DNA of 64,000 nucleotides from positions 62,354,892 to 62,418,891 of the forward strand of contig JAVMKO010000001.1 in the NCBI GenBank assembly GCA_032164245.1. The letters are read 5' to 3'. The stretch comes from Sternotherus odoratus. Taxonomy: Eukaryota; Chordata; Testudines; Kinosternidae. The position numbers and the translations under genes are program-made. Shown here one piece after another: positions 57,027 through 64,000 of the stretch. The notes beneath the pieces are model-generated. The model saw only the letters and a list, made by a program, of their open reading frames with translations. It made no database searches and was not told where the DNA came from. How positions within the stretch are numbered: position 1 is the stretch's first letter; each line of letters opens with the position of its first letter.

Positions 57027-57171
57027 GTTTGTGGATGGAGAGCTGAATATTTGTTATAATGCTGTAGATCGTCATGTTGAGAGTGGAGATGCAGACAAGA
57101 GTGCTATTATCTATGATAGTCCTGTAACAAACACTAAACAGGCTATCACTTACAAAGAAGTTCTTGAACAG
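57027..57171 (+). CDS. ACSS3: ACSS3 coding exon 2
   Basis: The acceptor ttttag precedes, and the donor gtatgg follows. The first base completes the Trp codon begun in exon 1 (TG|G). The next 48 codons read FVDGELNICYNAVDRHVESG and end TYKEVLEQ in phase 0. WF..G.LN.CYNAVDRH is the hallmark of acetyl/propionyl-CoA synthetases at the entry to the adenylate-forming domain, and AIIYDSPVTNTK is characteristic of ACSS3. The frame continues open into the intron for a few codons, to a stop near 57211. The remaining exons, including the nucleotide-binding and Lys-acetylation motifs, lie beyond the window. Confidence 0.95.
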
Positions 57172-60100
57172 GTATGGTTGATGATAGAATCCTGTTGTCT
57201 AGAAACAGATTAGAAATAATGTAACATTATGTGGCATGCAGATATTACAGAAATGTGTGAATTAGAAGATACATAGCCATATGACTATCTTGCCTTTCAA
57301 ACTGCATTGTAGTCTTTTAGTTGTGTTACATTACGAATCATAAATCTCACTAATTGTACCCAATAGTGCATCATTTCTCTCGCTTCTCTTCTCCACTGGT
57401 TATTTAGGCAAACAGTTGTGGGTGGGTGTTGTCAACGTGTTAGATTTCTCTCTCTTCTTTTTTTTTCCCAACCTCTTCCACAGTCCATCTTGAAAAAGAA
57501 GAACAGTACAGGTAAATTTATTTAAAGTAACTTTCATCAACAAAACTACTCTTCCAGTAATGAGAGCAATAAGCTTGTGAAATAAAGCATATATCTTGAC
57601 CCATACACCAACAAAACATCATAATTAGAATTTAAATATTGAAAGGACAAAGCTCCTAAAATATGTTCCTCATCCACCAAATTCTAGATCATCATGGAAG
57701 TGAAGGTTTTCTCATATGTTTTCCCAATAAATCAGTGAACATTGAATAATTGGTGAAAACTGGCATATGCACACAGAGATGTGTATGGTGCCAGAGAGCT
57801 GTATTTATGCAGAAAATGTGTTCCAAGTTCTGTTAGTAGGTGTCACAGATCCTAGTAAGGGCCTCCTCCTGGTCACTCACTTGGACTGCTGTGAGTGGAA
57901 TGCAAGCCTTTGTTGCTCTGGATCTGTGGCTCTGTATGGTGTTGTCCTGTAGGCCATTGCCCTAATATCAGAGTCTCTAAGTGCACTCTCCGGGCACAGA
58001 TCTTCTATCTGACACCCCCTTTCGAGAGTTGGAATCTGTGCTCCACTTGTCTAGCCCATCTGGGCACAGTGATGGCTGTTCAGGCCCGCTGGTACTTAAA
58101 TACACCCATTCCCCAGAACTCGACTCAAAAGACGTGATGCTTCTGGTTTATAGTCTGTCTCAGGGGCATGCATTAGTTGTGAAGCATTCAGCGCAAACAC
58201 ACTTTGCACACTCTTAACACTTTTGTGCTCTCTTATACTTAATCGTACAAAGTGAAAAAGATTATACAGAACAGTAAATGTTACACGCTCCTTTCTATTG
58301 CACCTTTCCCGTGAAAATCCTTGGGGAGCATCTGTATCTTGGGGGTTAGGATGTCCTCTCATGCAGGCGATTACGTGATGGATGGTGTCTCCCTCTTGGA
58401 ACCCTTTACTCAGCTCCTATGTGGTGATCTCACCTGCCCTAATCTTTCCCTTCCTGTCTGGTTCCCCATATTCCAGTGTGGTTGTTTAAAAAAAAAAAAA
58501 AAACACCGCCTGGTGACCTGCTTTCTTTTGTTCTGCTCCTGAGAGTTTCCAGTGTGCCTTCCTTGAGAGGAGTCCGCTCTCTCATGACACTCATGACTCA
58601 GGTGTTTTTCATAAAACTGTGACGCTGGTAGACCAGATGGTAGACCAGATGACGCTGGTAGACCAGATGTCAGCTCATGCCAAGGGCCCTAGGCCTCACA
58701 GAACACTGACAAATACATAGTTGGAAACCAATCTGACTCACCTGTGTGTTGATATTATTAAAAAAGTGTATAAGATTTATAGAGAGGTGTTTTTAGTATT
58801 TGCATTTTATGAAATCCTTGGGAGTTGCTGCATGCATTAATCTCACTTGTGCTCTCTGTATCACGTGTTATAAAGTAATATGCAAGTATTTGCTTTTGTA
58901 ACTATAAAAGTGGTTGCTAGGAAACTGAGAACCCCCACAGTCAGGAGAGAAGCATTAACAAGTGTGAAATGCTGGTTTACAACTGGAGGTGTCATCTCCT
59001 GCCCAAAACAGAGGGCCCATAGACACTGGACAAACTATTATGGAACATCTTTGTTGATTGTTCCCCCCCACACCCATGAAGAGGGGATGGACACAACCTC
59101 TCATCCCATCACAGTTTGAACACTGGGGGAAGAGAATGAAAAATAAAAATCCCTGACCTGAAGGATCTGTATCAATATGCTGCTTGAAATTTGGAGAGGG
59201 TAATATTTCTAAACATAAGCAAGGGAGCTTGGCTATTACAGCAGTTTTTATTACTGTTTGAAATCCGACTGTAACTCATTTATGTGTGCCTTTATCTGCT
59301 TCAACTTTGTAAATAACTCTAGTTTATTATAGGATTGGCTACAAGTGTTGTCTGTAGTGTGAGTTCTAAGGTGAAATTGATATGGGGTGAAGTGAGTGGT
59401 CCTTTGGGACTGGGAGTAACCTGAACATTGAGGTGATTCTTGGTATAAGGGGCCATCTATCACAAAAGCAAGTTTGCCATAGCAAGCTAGAATGCAGTAC
59501 CCAAGTACTCCATGGTTAGGCTGCTATAGTGCTTGAGTTCACACTTGTTACTTGGTTGGTGAGATCTAAGTATAGAACTCACAACTGATTTGTGGTTTGT
59601 GCCTTGCTTCTTGACTTTCTCTCCTGAGGTTGGCAATCACAGTCATGAGCTACTCCAGACAGCCTGATAACACCTTCACAATATTATCAGAATTTATACA
59701 TTTACAGACATAACTCCAATTCATCACAGTAGGTATGAGTAATATTTAGCTTGTACTGTGGCAGTAGGTTCTGTTTTTTTAAAAGGTGTGTATGTTCCTA
59801 GAATCTTGTTTGTTTGATTCTGAGATGGATGGCCTGTGAGTGCTTGGAGTGCTGAAAGCAACCTGGCATGTTTGGCAAACGACCTATATTTTTGCCTAGC
59901 TGGGAATACATTTGAATTTTCTCTTAGTTAAAAATACAGGCCACTTACCAGATAGTGAAAAAAGGCTATGCCTATCATAGAAAAGAGGCTGATTGATCTG
60001 AGGGTTGGCTTTATATTTGGGAGGATTCATGTCCATTGTGGCCTATATTTGTAGCATAGCATCCTGGCCTTGGCCAGTCAGGCCCTGATAAAACCTCTTA

Positions 60101-60587
60101 TTGTAAGGGTTTTAAATATTATGATACATTTATTTAAGTGAGGAAAATACTTCAACAATGTACGTGCTAGTGTCTGACTAATAAATTCTGTAGTTAATGT
60201 GCAGATTTTTATATGGCATTTGGTATCTTTGTTCAATTATCTTTATCAGCTGTGCTGAACTCTAAAGTAAACTTCAGTGAAGTAAAATGAGACTTCCGCC
60301 TTGTCTTAATGATTTCAGTATCCAATATGCAATTCAGATCACTGTTCTATTGAAATTGTTCCATGGAAAAAATATATTTACAGCATAATTCTGTGTAGTG
60401 TTCTGAAAAGTGTGACTATCTTTACAAATATATAATGCAGTCACATTAACATAGTCCAATTTGTGAGTTTTCTGTTAGTGGCTTTAGGAAAGGAAAAATT
60501 GTGTGGTTGCGAACATTGATATACATCACAGCACTTCTCTAACCCTGTCATGAGATCTACAGAAACCTTCATTTTTATTAATAAAAC

Positions 60588-60845
60588 GAGGAAGACTTTG
60601 TAGCACCTTAGAGACTAACCAGTTTATTTCAGCATAAGCTTTCATGGGCTATAGCTCACTTCATTTTATTGATTGACTTTCAAGATTTTTCCACCAACAG
60701 TGGATTTAAAGTTTAGCTGTGTCACCACACGATAGTGTATGTTCAACATTTATTGATAAAGTATGTCTCTTTGGTTTTTAAATAGCTATTTAACAATATA
60801 ATATCCCTGTGTAAATCCTGTCCAGTACTAACACGGCTGCTATTC
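60588..60845. repeat. Two inverted pieces of the SINE, 150 bp apart
   Basis: 60600-60660 (gtagcaccttagagactaac to ggctatagctcacttc) is SINE body in plus orientation. 60815-60845 (ccagtactaacacggctgct) is the SINE head in minus orientation. The sequence between is not SINE. It could be two insertions or a rearranged copy. Confidence 0.55.
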
Positions 60846-61599
60846 TTGAACCTGTTCCGTTTGCAGTAATTTACTTTGAAAAATCATTTGAAATGCAGCT
60901 TTACCTTTTTGAATCTGAAATGGATGTTCAGTTTCCTAGATTTGTGGCTGTGTATTCTCTCCAGGTCTACTTGTAGCTTTGGGAGACAACAGAAATAAAC
61001 AGTAGCATTGTAAAGAATGAGAGAGCTGCACAAATAAACTTAAACATCCTCTCCCCACATTTTCTCCTCTTTCTAACAAAGAGGGAGCACTAGCTCACTA
61101 GTCCAAGTATGTAACCAAACTCACTCTGAAGTCAGTAGGTCATGGAATGCTGCCTGTAGTAGAGTCCTGTCTAAATATTGTCTTTGAACTCCGTACAGCT
61201 TTTGCACGTGTTCTAATTTCACCTTTTCATGCTCTTCTATCACGTGAAGGAGAGACATCAGATTAATATATACTAAAGTTTAAAAAAATACTTAGCAGGT
61301 GACTAAGCCTTTTGGAGCTGTTACATTGGGTGTTATATAATACTGAATATTTACCTGAAATATTCTGTTTTATGCATGCTATCTTTTTGGGGGGGTTGGG
61401 GGAGGGGGTAATCTTGCATTGTATTTTACTCCTGTTCTATTTTTTACAAAGGATAATATTTTAATAACAAACTTACAATGGAAAACAAATCCTTTCTCCA
61501 TTTTTACCATTATGCAGTGTTACCAACCTCTCATCATAAAAATCAAGAGATTTGGTGTATAAATCATGAGTTACTATTTTTTCAAACATAAACCTATAT

Positions 61600-62323
61600 C
61601 AGTGGTTCCCAAAATGGGGTTTGTGAAACCCTGGGGGTTCACAAAATGTTACAGGGGGTTCTCGTGGGGGGGGGGGGGGAAAGATTTCCCTAATGGCAGA
61701 CATAGCTGTCCATGGGGACCTCGGGCGGCACAGGGCCAGCAGCAAGAGCTAAGAGATCAAAGTAAGCATATCTATCACACTGAGGAGATTTGAACTTCAA
61801 GGCTCCTTATAAGAAATGGAAAGGGAGGGGGATATTTTTTGCTGTTTTTAAAATTAAATAGACAGCTAGTGTTGTTTTTAAAATGATTATGAAGAGCAAG
61901 TTTAAGCTTTGTTGTAATGTGCCTTGTTTGCCTGGACTGCTCAAGACCTGAATGCTTGTGTAGAAAGAACTCCTTGAGCTGGCTTCTTAAATACCTTCAT
62001 GCTGTTTCACATCTGATACTCCTTGATGAAACATAGGAATCATGTCTTATAACAGGCTTATTCAAAGTGATACAAGCTACGAAAGTGAGATCTTGGAAGA
62101 GTGTTGCAGTTTGCATACTGTAATGATAAAAAATAATAATAAATAGTGGGTAACAACCATGTCATTAAAAACAAATTTAATATTTCCAAGATCACTGCTT
62201 TTTATAATTTATACTCAGGTAGAGGAGAAAATCCCTGGAAAAATTCATTTTTAGGAGGGGTTTCATGAGACTTGACATTTTAGTGAAAGGGGTTCACGAG
62301 TTGTTAAAGTTTGGAAACCACTG
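61600..62323. mobile_element. hAT (Charlie-like) non-autonomous element (724 bp)
   Basis: The ends are cagtggttcccaaaatgggg and aaagtttggaaaccactg. The flanks acctatat / acctaaca agree at the first five positions, consistent with an eroded 8-bp duplication. Sub-terminal ggttcacaaaatgttacagg and ggttcacgagttgttaaag are also related. A 14-G run is at 61666-61679. The middle is AT-rich and non-coding. Confidence 0.72.
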
Positions 62324-62339
62324 ACCTAACATTTTATTT

Positions 62340-62395
62340 TATTTTTTTTATATATATATATATATATTTAGAAGCATATATATATGCTTCTAAAT
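62340..62395. repeat. (TA)n simple repeat with palindrome
   Basis: tatatatatatatatattta is followed by gaagcatatatatatgcttc, a perfect palindrome. Confidence 0.8.
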
Positions 62396-62729
62396 CTCAT
62401 TAGTGGCTTATTTAATTTCTAACAGTCAGAGCTCTGTACAAAGACTGTATTACTGCATCTGAAAATGCTTTACCAAAAACTTCTTAAAAATTCTACCTGT
62501 TATCACCATGTTGCTATGCATCTCAGTTTAAGGTTAGGATGACAGTAATTGAGATATCTGCTGAAGTGCTGTGCGTTTAGCAATATCTGGTAGCAGCTGG
62601 GAAGGTTTCAGTTCATAGCAGGCCAGAATATTTATTTTTGTTACAAGTAAAATAGATAAGACTTTGCTGCACATTGTAGATTGAAAATAGTGATAAATGA
62701 AGGGGGTGCAGATAACACCTTTTTATTGA

Positions 62730-63440
62730 CATCCAGCCAGTTAGCTATAAAACACCTGTTAGTAGCTGTTTTCTATTTGCTTTACCTGCAAACGGTTAAA
62801 AAGTCCATAGGTAAAAGGAAAGGAGTGGGCACCTGACACAAAGAGCCAATGGGAAAGCTAGAACTCTTTAAAATCAGGGGAAAAACTTCCCCTTTTCTTT
62901 CTGTGGGGTTCTCCAGAGAAAAGGGGACAGAGCAGCAATGCTATAAAAAGCTTTGGGCCAGGTATGAAAAATTATCAGATCATAACTAGAAACCCTAGAT
63001 ATGTAAGTAGATCAGGAAATGCCTAGGAAAATGTAATTACGTTTCTCTTATTTCTTTATGGTTTGTGGATTCCTTTGTGCTAACCCCAGGTTCTTTTGTT
63101 TTGCTTGTAACCTTTAAGTTGGACCTCAAGAGAGCTATCTTGAGGCTTAATTCTTGTAAGTTTTTTTTAACTAGATTTTAAAAAACCACTAAGTTTCAAA
63201 TGTATTTTCTTTTATTTATTAAAAGCAAAAATAAAGGTTTTGTGCATGTTGTTTAATTAGCTGGTGGCAACAGCTGATTTCCTTTTTCTTTCTCAGCTCT
63301 TCCTCAGATGGAGGGGTGAAAGGGCCTAAGGGTACCCCACAGGAAGAAATTCCCAAGTGCGCCTTCCTAAATTCTCAGAGGGTTTTTTTGCACTTGGGTG
63401 CTGGCAGCATCTACCCATCCAAGGTCAGAAAAAAGCTGTA
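62730..63440 (+). repeat. Possible LTR-type dispersed repeat
   Basis: The order is a TATA-like tgctataaaaagctttggg (62939-62957), later AATAAA (63230), then gaggggtgaaagggcctaag and ccacaggaagaaattccc. This resembles a turtle repeat with retroviral-LTR character. The ends and duplication are not found. Confidence 0.28.
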
Positions 63441-63457
63441 ACCTTGGAAGTTTAATA

Positions 63458-64000
63458 CAGTGAAACCTCGATTTAACGGACTAATTCGGGCAAGGGGGTG
63501 TCCGTTAAAGGCGAAAGTCCGTTATTTAATAATTTTTTAAAATTATTAAATAACAGGACTTTCGGATTTAACGGACACCCCCCTCGCCCGAATTAGTCCG
63601 TCAACCCGCCCGCCGGGGTCCCCGGCTGCTGGGACCCGGGCGGGAGCTGTCAGCCCGCCCGCCCCCCGGCTCAAACTGCGGAGGCCGCTGCGAGCGGGCA
63701 GAGAGCCCGCAGGGTCCCGGCTCCCGGGACCCTCCAAGGAGCCTGCATGGTGTTGGGGGCCGGGCGGCAGCCCGCCCCCGGCTCAAAAGCGCAGCGGCCG
63801 CTGCGCGCGGGCTCAGAGCCCCGCAGGGTCCCGGCTCCCGGGACCCTGCAGGGAGGGTGACTGCTGCCGGGGGCCAGGCGGCAGCCCGCCCCCGGCTTGA
63901 TCCGCGGCGGCTGCCGCGCACGGGCTCAGAGCCCCGCAGGGTCCCGGCTCCAGCCTCGGGCAGCAGCAGGGAGCCCACAGCCAGCCCTCCAGAAACGGAC
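63458..64000. mobile_element. Tigger/pogo-like element, copy 2 (cut by window end)
   Basis: It starts cagtgaaacctcgatttaac after TA (63456-63457). The palindromic part runs from 63458 to about 63600, after which copy 1's outermost right arm is missing (gaattagtccg joins directly to tcaacccgcc). Two to three GC-rich units follow, and the last bases (gccctccagaaacggac) match copy 1 at 6160-6176. About 70 bp of the right end would lie beyond the window. Confidence 0.86.

Larger units (their letters stand above)
57172..64000 (+). other. ACSS3: ACSS3 intron 2 (start; continues past the window)
   Basis: It starts gtatgg. No next exon was recognised before 64000, so the intron is at least 6.8 kb. 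Apart from the repeats listed separately, it is AT-rich and featureless. At 58625-58670 the phrase gacgctggtagaccagatg occurs twice, with an extra half copy. Confidence 0.82.

Noticed and set aside
57172..64000. ACSS3 exon 3
   Set aside because: No stretch encoding the next conserved part of the enzyme with flanking splice sites was found, so it is assumed to lie beyond the window.
1..64000. tRNA, rRNA or other stand-alone RNA genes
   Set aside because: Only SINE heads with box A-like sequence were seen. No cloverleaf or conserved ncRNA could be supported by eye.

Overview
This is a stretch of vertebrate nuclear DNA, most likely from a turtle. It has no operons. It holds the two first coding exons of one spliced gene, with a 15.8 kb intron between them, and dozens of interspersed repeats. 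The repeat mix points to a cryptodire turtle or a close non-avian sauropsid: many CR1 LINE copies, L2-like LINEs, a tRNA-type SINE, hAT, Tc1/mariner/pogo (Tigger), Harbinger-like and Helitron DNA transposons, a SCAN-type Gypsy element and a DIRS-type element. The species cannot be fixed from sequence alone, and repeat family names rest on recognition of motifs, ends and target-site duplications (TSDs), not on a database search.

Layout. 1-11.9 kb is intergenic DNA with CR1 fragments, small hAT elements with intact 8-bp TSDs, SINEs, and a CR1 split by a 1,017-bp Tigger-like element (5230-6246). 11.9-17.1 kb is a decayed minus-strand LINE that took four later insertions: a solo LTR, a Tc1/mariner-like element and two hAT elements. 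17-28 kb is mostly old, featureless DNA with some LTR-like and hAT sequence. 28.2-32.4 kb holds a CR1 and then a short Gypsy LTR retrotransposon (29550-32398) with both LTRs, a primer-binding site, a polypurine tract, a 5-bp TSD and an open gag-protease frame carrying a SCAN-like domain, but no reverse transcriptase or integrase. 33.9-40.5 kb is again LINE, SINE and hAT debris.

Gene. A CpG-rich promoter region at about 40.55-41.33 kb leads into exon 1 of ACSS3 (40985-41244, + strand), which encodes an Arg-rich mitochondrial presequence and the start of the mature enzyme. Exon 2 is at 57027-57171. Splice sites and reading phase join exactly. Intron 1 holds a SINE, a solo LTR, two Harbinger-like fold-back elements, a hAT element, a Helitron with a 45-bp tandem array, CR1 and L2 fragments and a decayed DIRS element. 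Intron 2 runs off the window and ends with a second Tigger-like copy.

I found no evidence for a previously undescribed multi-gene system. The more unusual signals are structural: an exact 73-bp inverted duplication inside the dead DIRS element that preserves the empty site of a Harbinger-like insertion, fold-back SINE copies, pentanucleotide expansion in some LTRs but not others, and GC-rich interiors shared by DNA transposons with different ends.
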